Assembly (NCBI GenBank): GCA_963833505.1
Contig: CAWHYG010000004.1
Coordinates: 248,001 to 312,000, forward strand
Reading direction: 5' to 3'
Length of the DNA: 64,000 nucleotides
DNA from: CAWHYG01 sp963833505
GTDB taxonomy: Bacteria; Eisenbacteria; RBG-16-71-46; CAIMUX01
Shown here: one piece after another, positions 51,254-60,363 of the stretch
Position numbering within the stretch: position 1 is the first letter of the stretch
How the letters are laid out: the number at the start of each line of letters is the position of its first letter
The notes under the pieces: generated by a model
Told to the model about the DNA's origin: nothing
Database searches by the model: none
Seen by the model: only the letters and a program-made list of their open reading frames with translations
Made by a program: the position numbers and the translations under genes

Positions 51254-52891
51254 CAATCGCGGGCAGGCGGATGGGGATCGCGGCCGTGATCCTAGCCGCC
51301 TTCACCGGAGGTCCGGGCGCGACCGTGATCCCAGCCGCGTTCGCGGGAAGACCGGACACGACCGTGATCCCAGCCGCGTTCGCGGGAAGTCCTGGCGCGG
51401 CCGCATCGAGTCAGGCCGCATCGAACGTCCCGTCCGGAGCGGCGTCCCACCCGGCTCCAGCCGTTGCAGCCGGCGATTCGGCGGTCTCCACGGCGAACGC
51501 CGCGCCCGACACACTCGTCTTCTCCCTCCAGGACGCGATCGTCCGATCCCGCGCCCGCGCGCCCAGACTCGATCAGCTCCGGCGGCTCGAGGACGCCTCC
51601 GACGCACAGCGACGCGGAGCAGAGGCCGCACGGATTCCCGAGCTCGACCTCTCAGCCGGTTATACACGTGATTCGCATGTTCCCTCCTTCGAGATCACCT
51701 TGCCGCCCAGGACGGTCCTGGATATCTCCCCCGACCTTCCCGACGTCTGGCGCGCGCGCCTTTCCGTGATGGAGCCGCTCTTCACGGGCGGCCGCATTTC
51801 CGGGGCGATCGACGCCGCCGCGCGAGAGGCTTCGGCCGCGCAGGGCGACGTCGACGCGGCCCAGGCGGATCTCGTGGTCGAAGTGACCCAGGCATACTGG
51901 CGTCTCGTCACCTCCCGGGATGACGAGCAGGTTCTCGCCGGCGGACTGGCCGCCTACGACCAACATTCTGACGGACGCCCGCAACCGCGCGAGGATCGGC
52001 CTCGCGGCGCGGAACGAGGTCCTCGCCGTGGAAGTCGAGCGGGATCGGGCCCGGCTCGCGGATCTTCGGGCCGCGACCGACACGCGCGTCGCCGAGGCGG
52101 ACCTCCGACGACTGCTCGATGCGCCTCCGGAGACCGTTCTGAAACCGTCCGACACGCTCGGCCCGGTGTCAGCCGAGTCGGACACCGGTAGAACGGTTGT
52201 TCCCGGAGCGCCGGGCCAATCCAAGCCGGATGTCGGAACCACGGGCGCTCTCCCAGCGCCGGGCGCCGCCGAGCCGGGCGGCAAGACAGCCGCTCCCGGC
52301 GCGGAGGCGCTCGCCGACCTCGCCCGCAGCGCTTTGGCCTCCCGGCCCGATCGAGCGGCCCTGGCCCTCCGGGCCGACGCAGCCAAGGCACAAGTCCAAG
52401 TCGAGGAAGGAGCCCACTGGCCACAGTTGAGCGCCTCCGCAGGCTATGACTATTCCAACCCGAATCGGCGCTACTTTCCGCCGGAAGCGAAATGGCGGGA
52501 CTCCTGGGATGCCTCGGTCAATCTGTCCGTCACCTTGTTCGATGGAGGCCGGATCTCCTCGTCCGTGGATCGGGCGCGCGCCCAAGCCCGGGCTCTCACG
52601 GCAGCGCTGGCGGATCTCGACGGCCGGATCCGCGTCGAGGTCGTGTCACGCGCGCTCGACCTGTCCACCGCGGAGGCTTCACTGGACGTCGCCGAAACCG
52701 CGCTACGGTCGGCTCGCGAGAACCGCCAGGTTTCACAGGACCGGTATCGCGACGGCGTCGGCACGTCCACCGATCTGCTCGACGCGGAGAACGCGCTGCT
52801 CCAAGCCGGGCTCGAAGAGACGCAGGCGCGAGCGGGCGTGCGGCTGGCCCAAGCCGCGCTCGATCGTGCGATCGGAAGGATCGCCCCGTGA
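51250..52891 (+). pseudogene. TolC-like outer-membrane efflux protein, one-base frameshift
   Basis: About 546 residues if one T of 51966/51967 is ignored; the break lies in A-Y-D-Q-H-[L]-T-D-A-R-N-R, a conserved helix of TolC proteins. The start is TTG 51250 overlapping the ATPase stop; ATG 51271 is an alternative. The signal region is odd: three tandem 39-base units (51282-51398) repeat the hydrophobic A-V-I-x-A-A-F-x-G-x-P motif. Two TolC repeats are seen: W-R-A-R-L-S-V-M-E-P-L-F-T-G-G-R-I and A-S-V-N-L-S-V-T-L-F-D-G-G-R-I. A Pro/Gly/Ala insert of about 60 residues lies between them. It forms the outer-membrane duct of this exporter. Damaged or mis-assembled. Confidence 0.85.
51282..51398 (+). 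repeat. Three 39-base tandem repeats in the tolC signal region
   Basis: Units at 51282, 51321 and 51360. Units 2 and 3 share all but a few bases; unit 1 is more diverged. Each encodes 13 residues of the kind T-V-I-P-A-A-F-A-G-x-P-x-x, so the reading frame is kept whatever the copy number. Confidence 0.88.
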
Positions 52892-52949
52892 CCGGCAGGT
52901 TCCATCGGAAGGGCTGCCCGGTCACCGATGCGTTCAGGAGGACTGCGCC

Positions 52950-53981
52950 GTGACCGGCGGATTCGCCGAAGCTGCCTGGCCGGATCGCGGTCGATCGGAC
53001 CGCACAACGCCGGCCGGGGACGGCGACACGGTCGTGACCGACCGCCTCACCAAGGACTTCGGGTCGTTCCGCGCCGTCGATGAGCTGAGCCTGACCGTGC
53101 ATCGGGGAGAGATCTTCGGCTTCCTCGGCAGCAACGGCGCGGGCAAGTCGACGGCGATCCGCATGCTTTGCGGACTGCTGTCCCCGACCACCGGATCGGC
53201 TTCCGTCCTCGGCCTCGACGTGGCGCGAAACCCGGATGCGGTCAAGCGCAGGATCGGCTACATGAGCCAGCGCTTCAGCCTCTATGACGATCTCACCGTG
53301 TTCCGGAACCTGCAGTTCTTCGGCGGCGTGTACGGCGTCCGCGGATCGGCCTTTCGCGAGCGGCTTTCGTGGGCTGTGCGCATGGCGCAGCTTGAAGGCA
53401 AGGAGAACCTGCTGACCGGCTCCCTGCCGGGAGGCTGGAAGCAACGGCTGGCCCTGGCCTGCGCCCTGCTGCACCGCCCTCAGGTGGTCTTTCTCGACGA
53501 ACCGACCGGCGGCGTCGATCCAATCTCCCGCCGCCGCTTCTGGAGCCTGATCGACGAGCAAGCGGACGAGGGTGTCACGATCATCGTCACGACCCACTAT
53601 CTGGATGAAGCCGAACACTGCGACCGCATCGCCTTCATGCACGCCGGCCGCCTCATCGCCCTGGGCTCGGTCGCGACGCTCAAGTCGGTGTTCGCCGGCC
53701 GCGGCGTCCTGGAGGTGAGCTGCGCTCGTCCCCTCGACGCGTTGGAGCGGCTCGAAAAGGAACCCGGCGTCCTCGAAACCTCCCTCTTCGGCACGCGCCT
53801 GCACGTGGTGGCGGAAGCGGATCCCGCCCTGCGCGAACGGCTGATCGGCCTTCTGGATCGCGAGGGCTTCGGTCCGGCGTCAGCCGAGCCGATCATTCCG
53901 TCGCTCGAGGACGTGTTCATTCACGCGATCCAGAGCGAAGAGTCCAGACTCGACGCGGCGGCCGCGGGGGGACGGACGTGA
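52950..53981 (+). CDS. ABC exporter ATPase 2
   Basis: 343 residues from GTG 52950 (AGGAGG nine bases before). Walker A G-S-N-G-A-G-K-S-T, Q-loop Y-M-S-Q-R-F-S-L-Y, signature L-P-G-G-W-K-Q-R (Pro where Ser is usual), Walker B V-V-F-L-D-E-P, and H-loop T-T-H-Y-L-D-E with the expected His. So the first ATPase keeps a standard signature but lacks the H-loop His, and this one has the reverse: a likely heterodimer with complementary degenerate and intact sites. C-terminal S-L-E-D-V-F. Confidence 0.93.
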   Translation: MTGGFAEAAWPDRGRSDRTTPAGDGDTVVTDRLTKDFGSFRAVDELSLTVHRGEIFGFLGSNGAGKSTAIRMLCGLLSPTTGSASVLGLDVARNPDAVKRRIGYMSQRFSLYDDLTVFRNLQFFGGVYGVRGSAFRERLSWAVRMAQLEGKENLLTGSLPGGWKQRLALACALLHRPQVVFLDEPTGGVDPISRRRFWSLIDEQADEGVTIIVTTHYLDEAEHCDRIAFMHAGRLIALGSVATLKSVFAGRGVLEVSCARPLDALERLEKEPGVLETSLFGTRLHVVAEADPALRERLIGLLDREGFGPASAEPIIPSLEDVFIHAIQSEESRLDAAAAGGRT

Positions 53982-54113
53982 GATCCCGCCACCTCACAAT
54001 CGAGGAGCGACCGGCAGGAAGCGGATCGCCGGCCGCGGGGGGATGAGCATGAGATCCTGGCCTCTCACGGCCGCGGACGAGTCCCGCCGTCTCCCGGCCG
54101 AGGAGCAGCCGGC
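53958..54113 (+). repeat. Imperfect tandem repeat carrying extra copies of a ribosome-binding site
   Basis: GGCCGCGGGGGGA recurs about 70 bases apart (53961, 54031), and GAGGAGC-N2-CCGGCA(T)GAGGAAG-like strings at 54002 and 54101. The last is the real start region of the permease gene. It looks like short duplications of the junction between ATPase 2 and the permease. Confidence 0.5.
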
Positions 54114-55376
54114 ATGAGGAAGATCCTCGCCGTCGCCGGGAAGGAGCTGCGCCAGGCCTCTCGGGATCCGATCAGCCTGACCATGCTCCTCATCGTGCCC
54201 GCCATGATGCTTCTCTTGTACGGGTTCGCGCTCAACTTCGACGTCCGCCACGTCGACCTGGACGTGCAGGACCTGGATCGCTCCGCGGCCAGCCGGGATC
54301 TCATCGCTTCGTTCGTGCGATCGACCTATTTCAACCTCGCGGCTGATCTTCCCCCCGACGCCGATCTGCACCGGCTGACGGAAGAGCGGCAGGCCTGGGC
54401 GATCCTCGTCATCCCGCCTGACTATGGGCGGAACCTGGCCGCCGGCCGACCCGATTCGGTCCAATTCATCCTGGACGGGACCGACAGCAACACGGCGACG
54501 ACGATCCTCGGATACGCCACGGCGCTGGTGCAGGCGGCCAACGCGCGGCTGTTCGTTCGGGCGGGCAGCGCATCGGCCGGGCTGCGAGCAAACGCCATCG
54601 CGGGCAGCGGATCGGCGGGCCGGAGCGCGGGCGCATTCCCGGGCAGCGGATCGCCGGGCCTCAGCGTTGGTGCGGCGGCGGGCGGCACGGCGGCTCCTGC
54701 GAATGCCGGCGACTTCGCCGGCGCCGCCATCGACTATCGACCCCGGGTCTGGTTCAACCCCGACCTCAAGTCCGCGCGCTTTCTCGTCCCCGGACTGATC
54801 GGCTTCATTCTCATGCTGACGGCGGTCCTCTCCACTGCGCTCTCGGTCGTGCGAGAGCAGGAACGCGGAACGATGGAGCAGCTTCTGGTCACTCCGCTTC
54901 GCCCGCAGCAGCTTCTGCTCGGCAAGACCGCGCCCTACCTCGCGATCTCGCTCGCCGCCACCGCCATCATCCTGATCGCCGCGCGCGTTCTCTTCGGAGT
55001 CGAGGTGCGCGGCTCGTACCCGGCTCTCCTGGTCGCCACGTTGCTCTACCTCTTCGGAGCGCTCGGTTACGGCCTTCTCGTTTCCAGCTTCGCCCGGACC
55101 CAGGCGATGGCTCATCAGGTCGGGGCTTTGACCTCGATCCTGCCGGCGCTCTATTTCTCGGGCTTCATCTTTCCGATCCGGTCGATGCCGCTGATCCTGC
55201 GCTGGCTGACCTACGCGGTGCCGGCGCGTTACTACCTGGTCATCCTCCGCGGCATCATCCTGAAGGGAACCGGACTCGGGCCTTTTCTCAAACCGCTGCT
55301 GTTCCTGGCGCTCTATGCCGCCGTCGTCCAGGGCGTCGCGTGGTTCCGCCTGACGCGGTGCGAGGAGCACAAATGA
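54114..55376 (+). CDS. ABC-2 permease 1 (YbhS-like)
   Basis: 420 residues. One N-terminal membrane helix, a large periplasmic domain (about 45-215), then five C-terminal helices, the layout of YbhS/YbhR/ABC-2 exporters. E-L-R-Q-A-S-R-D-P at the start and E-R-G-T-M-E-Q-L-L-V-T-P-L before the helix bundle are typical. The periplasmic domain holds a Gly/Ser/Ala insert (about 150-205, G-S-G-S-A-G-R-S-A-G) made of short repeats. Ends by ATGA overlap with the next gene. Confidence 0.92.
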   Translation: MRKILAVAGKELRQASRDPISLTMLLIVPAMMLLLYGFALNFDVRHVDLDVQDLDRSAASRDLIASFVRSTYFNLAADLPPDADLHRLTEERQAWAILVIPPDYGRNLAAGRPDSVQFILDGTDSNTATTILGYATALVQAANARLFVRAGSASAGLRANAIAGSGSAGRSAGAFPGSGSPGLSVGAAAGGTAAPANAGDFAGAAIDYRPRVWFNPDLKSARFLVPGLIGFILMLTAVLSTALSVVREQERGTMEQLLVTPLRPQQLLLGKTAPYLAISLAATAIILIAARVLFGVEVRGSYPALLVATLLYLFGALGYGLLVSSFARTQAMAHQVGALTSILPALYFSGFIFPIRSMPLILRWLTYAVPARYYLVILRGIILKGTGLGPFLKPLLFLALYAAVVQGVAWFRLTRCEEHK

Positions 55377-56656
55377 CCTCGCTCGGCCACATCATCCGTA
55401 AGGAGTTCCTCGAGCTCCGCCAGGACCGGCGCATGATCCCGATGCTCATCGCCGCGCCCGTATTGCAGCTCGTCTTGCTCGGATTCGCGGCCAATCTGGA
55501 CGTGACCAACGTGCCGATGATCCTGGTCGATCAGGATCAAACCCGGGCCAGCCGGTCCCTGGTCGATCGATTCACCGGATCGGGCTACTTCCAGCTCGTC
55601 GGGCGCGAGGATGATCCGCGCGCCATCGATCGGTGGCTGATCCGGGGGAAGGCGCAGATCGCCCTGGTCATCCGCGAAGGCTACGGAAAGGCCGTCGATT
55701 CGCGTCGCGCGCCGCAGGTGCAGGTCATCGCCGACGGCGCCGAGGCCACCTCCGCGATCCTCGCTCTCGGCTACGCCTCGACGATCATCGCGCAGCAATC
55801 GCAGAGGCTGGTTTTGGAGGCACTCAAGGCGGCGGCGTTGCCGGTGACGGCAGCGGCGCCGGACTTGCCTGGGACGACAGCGGCGCCGGGTGGCGGCGCC
55901 TATCCGGCGCCTGCGAACGACGGGGCCGGCGAAACGGCCGTTCCGTCCGTCCGGATCGTAGCGCCGCCTGGACAAGCCCCGATCGCGCTCGCTCCGTCAA
56001 CGGGCCTCGGCCACATCGATCTGATCCCCCGGATCTGGTATAACCCCGACCTACGAAGCCGCTGGTTCTACGTTCCCGCCATTCTCGCCATGGTCATGAT
56101 GTTGACCACGATGCTGCTCCCCTCGATGGCGGTCGTTCGCGAGAAGGAGATCGGCACCCTTGAGCAGCTCATCGTGACCCCCATTCGCTCCTGGGAGCTG
56201 ATCGCCGGCAAGCTCATCCCCTTCGCCCTGCTCGGACTCGTGGCGCTCGTCCTGGTGACCGGCCTCGCCGTGTCGATCTTCGCGGTGCCGCTTCGCGGCT
56301 CGCTGATCCTCCTGGTGCTGCTCTCGGTCCTCTTCCTGATGACCACCCTGGGCCTGGGGCTTCTCACCTCCACCATCGCCCGGAATCAGCAACAGGCCAT
56401 GATGGGGTCGATCTTCCTTCTCATGGTGCCGATGATCTATCTCTCCGGGCTCATCTTCCCCATCGCGAGCATGCCGCGGGCCATCCAGATCGTCACCTAC
56501 GGGATCCCGCTCCGGTATTACAACGACGTGATCCGGGGCATCTTCCTGCGCGGCGCCGGGCTTTCCGTCCTCTGGCCCGAGGCTTTGACTCTCGCGCTTT
56601 ATGGAGGCGGGATCTTCGCCCTGGCTTCGCTGCGCTTTCGGAAGCGCCTGGATTGA
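55373..56656 (+). CDS. ABC-2 permease 2 (YbhR-like)
   Basis: 427 residues from the ATG at 55373 overlapping the previous stop. Same design as permease 1: K-E-F-L-E-L-R-Q-D-R-R, periplasmic domain with an Ala/Pro/Gly linker at about 155-205, E-K-E-I-G-T-L-E-Q-L-I-V-T-P-I, and five closing helices (G-L-A-V-S-I-F-A-V-P-L). Together the two form the inner-membrane channel of the exporter. Last gene of the operon. Confidence 0.93.
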   Translation: MTSLGHIIRKEFLELRQDRRMIPMLIAAPVLQLVLLGFAANLDVTNVPMILVDQDQTRASRSLVDRFTGSGYFQLVGREDDPRAIDRWLIRGKAQIALVIREGYGKAVDSRRAPQVQVIADGAEATSAILALGYASTIIAQQSQRLVLEALKAAALPVTAAAPDLPGTTAAPGGGAYPAPANDGAGETAVPSVRIVAPPGQAPIALAPSTGLGHIDLIPRIWYNPDLRSRWFYVPAILAMVMMLTTMLLPSMAVVREKEIGTLEQLIVTPIRSWELIAGKLIPFALLGLVALVLVTGLAVSIFAVPLRGSLILLVLLSVLFLMTTLGLGLLTSTIARNQQQAMMGSIFLLMVPMIYLSGLIFPIASMPRAIQIVTYGIPLRYYNDVIRGIFLRGAGLSVLWPEALTLALYGGGIFALASLRFRKRLD

Positions 56657-56665
56657 ACCGGCGTT

Positions 56666-56908
56666 CTACCTCTTGATTCCGACGAGGAATCGGGCGGCCC
56701 CGGCCGCGAGCAAGGCGAGGACGAAGATCGCAAGACCCATGCCCACTCCGTAGAAGATGAAGGCCGCGTGGGCCGCGCCCGCATTGAAGCTCGTCACCAC
56801 GGCCGGCGGGACCGTTTTCACGAACAGGCCGAAGAAGATCTGTCCGCAAATCACCCCGAAGACCTCCGAGATTACGAGAAGAATCAGCAGTCCGGGCAGC
56901 CGTTTCAT
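56666..56908 (-). CDS. Small membrane protein
   Basis: 80 residues from the ATG at 56908, GGAGG seven bases upstream. Two clear membrane helices (L-L-I-L-L-V-I-S-E-V-F-G-V-I and G-L-A-I-F-V-L-A-L-L-A-A-G-A-A). No family recognised. It ends 9 bases from the stop of the converging permease gene. Confidence 0.75.
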   Translation of the reverse strand: MKRLPGLLILLVISEVFGVICGQIFFGLFVKTVPPAVVTSFNAGAAHAAFIFYGVGMGLAIFVLALLAAGAARFLVGIKR

Positions 56909-57168
56909 ATTCCAGCCTCCCTCCTGGCTCTCCGCCTGGATTGGTGCACGCTCCCTCATCGCCTTAGCGGCTTCATGATAGGGTCCGGGACGCGGCGGTC
57001 CAACTCCTATCGCGTTCCGGGCTTGACCGGGGATCGGCTCTCGGGCAACTTGGGTCGGACGACGGTCCGGACCCGTGGCGGACGGCCTCTGCCGTGATTT
57101 TTCCGGACGCGCTGGGGTTCGCGGCCCGCGCCATCCAAGGGCGCCGATGGAATCAGGGACTTGCTTGA

Positions 57169-58390
57169 ATGGGTAGCTCAAGCCGGAAGATCGCGCTCTG
57201 GGCCATCATCGGCGCCCTCTGCCTCACCGCCGCGGTCTTCTTCACGACGCCGATCACCACCTACCAGCGGGGCTTCGACTGGGACGGCCGGGCCTACGCG
57301 GCCATGGCGGGAGAGCCCTCGCTCCCCGCGGTTTTCGCCCACCTCGCGCCCTGGTGCTACCGCCTGCTTACGCCCTTCCTGGCGTCTCATCTTCCCTGGG
57401 GCGTGTTGAGCAACTTCCGGTGCCTGGCGTTCGTTTCGGACGTCCTCTCCCTGCTCCTGTTGTTCCTGATCCTGCGACGTCTGGGGTTCTCGCTTCCGAC
57501 CGGAGTCCTGGGGACGTTGCTCTATGGCGGCGTCTTCTGGACGCTTAAAGTTCTCGTTCTACTCGCCGGCCTACATCGACGACCAGACGCAGCTCTTCCT
57601 GTTGCTCGTGATCTACCTGACGCTCCGCCGGTCTTATCTCTGGCTCTTGCCGGTGCTCGTCCTGGGCACCATGCAGAAGGAATCCCTGGCCGCCTTCGCG
57701 CTCTTCCCTGCAGCCCGGATCTGGCGGGAACGGGCGGCGTCCAGATCCGGCCGAGCCATCGTCCTCGGAGTCGCGGCCATGGTTCTCCCCGCCCTGACGT
57801 TGGCTCTGATCCACCGCTCGATCTCCGGGACGCGCCAGGCCGGCCCGACCCTGGTCATCCGGTCGCAGCTCCTGCAACTTCTGGCGCCACGCTACTGGCC
57901 GGTCCTGCTTCAATCCGTGTTCAGCGGCCTCGGGATCCTTCCCATCTTCCTGTTCCTCCGGACGCGTTCCGGGTGGAGGTTCCTGCGGCGCGAATGGGAG
58001 TGGATCGTCTACGGGCTCCTTGCGCTTCTTCTCCTGCTCGGAGGCGTTGACAAGGCGAGGCTGTTTCTGTACTTCCTGCCGCTGGCCGTCATCCTGGCCG
58101 CCCGTTCAGCTTCATCGATCGAGGCGATCTCCTCCCCGGCGCGATACCGTCTCTGGGTCTTGGACGCGGTGATCGTGCAGCTCTACCTGGGCGGATACCT
58201 CTTGCCGATGGGACCCTTCTCGAGCTATCTGGCCCGATGGGTTCCGGAGCACGCCATCGGGCACTTCTACCCGTATCTGCTCCAGAACGTCCTGATCGCG
58301 GCCACCGCGCTGGGGCTGACGGTGCAGTTCATGCTGGGGGAATGGCGGTTCTGTTTCGCCGATGGATTCACGCGGCGGGACGCCCGTTGA
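57169..58390 (+). pseudogene. GT-C-like polytopic membrane protein, one-base frameshift
   Basis: About 406 residues if one A of 57547-57549 is ignored: the first frame carries G-V-F-W-T-L-K and the second continues F-S-F-Y-S-P-A-Y-I-D-D-Q. About ten membrane helices. F-D-W-D-G-R-A-Y-A-A-M after the first helix is like the acidic loop motif of GT-C glycosyltransferases (PMT/ArnT and relatives), but I cannot name a family. No linked sugar genes. The 3' end overlaps the radical SAM gene on the other strand by 23 bases. Confidence 0.7.
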
Positions 58391-59396
58391 TCGGGATCCG
58401 AACGGGCTTCACACACGAAAAGCCGCAGGTTCCGCAGATGCCAAGCTTCTGTCGGATGATGTCGGCGCGAAGGCGGCGATACTCCGGGCTTCGCCAGACC
58501 GGCAGAAAACCATTGCGAAAGACGTTTCCGATGACGCTCGTGCCGTCGTAGTCGAAGCAGCACGCGGCGACATCGCCGTTCGCGAGGACCATCGACTGGA
58601 ACGTCCAGGGGCAGAAGACCGGCTTGTTCTGGCTCACCGCACCATGATCCGTCCCGTACTGCCGATACTGCGATTCACGGGGCAGATAGCGATCGAGGAG
58701 CCGCTGGTGCGTCTCGCGGAAGAAGTCGTTGACGATGACCGGAGTGAGCGCGACCTCGTCGACCCCGTACGCCTCGGCGAGACGGAAGAGGCCGTCGATC
58801 TCTCCCTCGTTGTGGCGCATCACGACGAACTGAAGGATGATGCGGGGCTTTTTCGACCCCAGCTTCCGCCGGCCCTCGGTGAGGCGCCCGAGGTTTTCCA
58901 GGACGTGGGCCAGGTTGCCGCCACGGCGGTATTCGGCGTAGCTTTCCTGCGTGATACCGTCGAGCGCGAACAGGATCTCGGTCGGCACCGCCTCCAGGAT
59001 CTCCTTCGAACGATCGATCGTGCCGTTCGTGCCGAGGGTGACCGCGATTCCCTTCGATTCGGCGATCCTCGTCATTTCGGCGATCCGTGGATGTAGAAAG
59101 GTTTCGCCGGCGAAGTTCATGACGATCCGCCGTACGAATCCGCTCACTTCCCCGATCAGGGTCCGGTAACAGTCCACGTCCATGAAGGCGTGCTTCCGGG
59201 TCATCACCCGGGCGCCGACCGGACAGAGCGGACAGGAGAGGTTGCAGGAGTTGGTCGGCTCGATCATGAGGAATCGCGGGAGCCGCCGTTCGTAAGGGAA
59301 CCGCGTGGCGCCCGCCAGGATGGGAACGCGGACGAACCCGGGGAGGCCGGCGAAGGCCTGGTTGGCGGCCCTGAACGTCCGCCCCATTCGGCTCAT
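58368..59396 (-). CDS. Radical SAM/SPASM protein
   Basis: 342 residues. The cluster motif is C-N-L-S-C-P-L-C, the SAM-side motifs N-F-A-G-E-T-F-L-H-P and T-L-G-T-N-G-T follow. A SPASM-type auxiliary cluster end: C-P-W-T-F, C-C-F-D-Y-D-G, C-G-T-C. Such enzymes modify peptides, sugars or lipids (for example MoaA/NifB-related maturases). No precursor peptide is visible nearby. Substrate unknown. A basic N-terminus with F-R-V-x-I-L-x-G may be a membrane-contact helix. Confidence 0.9.
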   Translation of the reverse strand: MSRMGRTFRAANQAFAGLPGFVRVPILAGATRFPYERRLPRFLMIEPTNSCNLSCPLCPVGARVMTRKHAFMDVDCYRTLIGEVSGFVRRIVMNFAGETFLHPRIAEMTRIAESKGIAVTLGTNGTIDRSKEILEAVPTEILFALDGITQESYAEYRRGGNLAHVLENLGRLTEGRRKLGSKKPRIILQFVVMRHNEGEIDGLFRLAEAYGVDEVALTPVIVNDFFRETHQRLLDRYLPRESQYRQYGTDHGAVSQNKPVFCPWTFQSMVLANGDVAACCFDYDGTSVIGNVFRNGFLPVWRSPEYRRLRADIIRQKLGICGTCGFSCVKPVRIPINGRPAA

Positions 59397-59889
59397 ATCA
59401 GCCCTCTATCTGGATCTTCGCGCACCAGTTAGACCGGAGCGCGACAGCCTGGTGTCCGTTTCTGCTTCAGACCACAGCGTCTGGAAAGCCCCACCCCGCG
59501 GACCGCCGTGTAAAACAGTGTACGCGACATTCACAACGGCTTCAAGGCGCTTTTCAGGCCGGTGATGATCCAGTTCTTGTGTCGGCAGGAAGGCGGGGGC
59601 CCTTGACGACCGACGCCGGCGAGGAGCCGCCGGCAAGAAGCTGCCGGCAGGCTTGCCGATGGAACCAGTCCGTGAGGAGCTACCGGCAGGTTTGCCCATG
59701 GAACCCGCCCGCGAGGAGCCACCGCCGCCCTTGCCGATTCAACCCTCCTTGCGGTCCGGCCGTCTCCTGTGCCATATTCTCCGGTCCCGCGACTGCGGCG
59801 GGATGCCCGGATGCGATCGGAGATGACGGTGCGCAGAGCGTTGCATTCAAACGCGGTCACAGTCCAACCATGAAACCGGAGGTCCCATC
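59397..59889. other. Intergenic with imperfect tandem repeats
   Basis: Divergent space between the radical SAM and VOC genes. From 59618 to 59745 two to three units of about 48-50 bases begin GAGGAGC and hold TGCC.ATGGAACC. Open frames through it give low-complexity peptides in every frame, so I call no gene. GGAGGTCCC at 59878 serves the VOC gene. Confidence 0.45.
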
Positions 59890-60261
59890 ATGATCAACGG
59901 AATCCACACCATGTTCTACACATCCGAGCCGGAGGCGCTTCGCGCCTTCCTGCGCGACAAGCTGGGCCTGCGCTGGGCCGACGCCGGCGGGGGCTGGCTG
60001 ATCATGGAAGCCCCGACGGCGGAAATCGGCTGTCATCCGCCGGTTGCGGAGAAGGGTTGCCCGCCCGGCACGCATCAGGTCTCGTTCTTCTGCGGCGATG
60101 TCCGCACGACCGTGGATGAGCTACGTCGGCGCGGCGTGGAGTTCACGGAGGAGATTCGCGAGGCCGAGTACGGTCTGATCACGCATTTCCGGATGCCCGG
60201 GGGCGTCACGGCCGAGCTCTACGAGCCCCGGTACACGCTGGAGTTCCAGGAGCCGCGATGA
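59890..60261 (+). CDS. VOC/glyoxalase-fold protein
   Basis: 123 residues, GGAGG Shine-Dalgarno. Single VOC module pair: H-T-M-F-Y-T-S-E-P-E-A-L-R-A-F at the start, F-F-C-G-D-V-R-T-T-V-D-E-L-R-R-R-G-V in the middle (split by normal pattern), and A-E-L-Y-E-P-R-Y at the end with the metal Glu. Metal-dependent lyase, dioxygenase or resistance protein; substrate unknown. The dispersed 39-base repeat lies just after it. Confidence 0.88.
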   Translation: MINGIHTMFYTSEPEALRAFLRDKLGLRWADAGGGWLIMEAPTAEIGCHPPVAEKGCPPGTHQVSFFCGDVRTTVDELRRRGVEFTEEIREAEYGLITHFRMPGGVTAELYEPRYTLEFQEPR

Positions 60262-60284
60262 CGGGATCGGCTCGCGGCGTCTTC

Positions 60285-60323
60285 TCGGCGCGGCGCCCGC
60301 CGTCTGTTTGAGCCGGAGCGGCC
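60285..60323. repeat. Second copy of the 39-base dispersed repeat
   Basis: Identical to the reverse complement of 8133-8171 over 39 bases, and similar for about ten more bases to the right. It lies between the converging ends of the VOC and M16 genes. Confidence 0.85.
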
Positions 60324-60363
60324 ATCTCCCGGAGGACCTCGCCCCCACGATGTTCATCCGGGG

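Noticed and set aside
59579..59893. 104-codon frame before the VOC gene
   Set aside because: Composition is dominated by Arg/Cys/Pro from the underlying tandem repeat; all frames look alike and it has no ribosome site.
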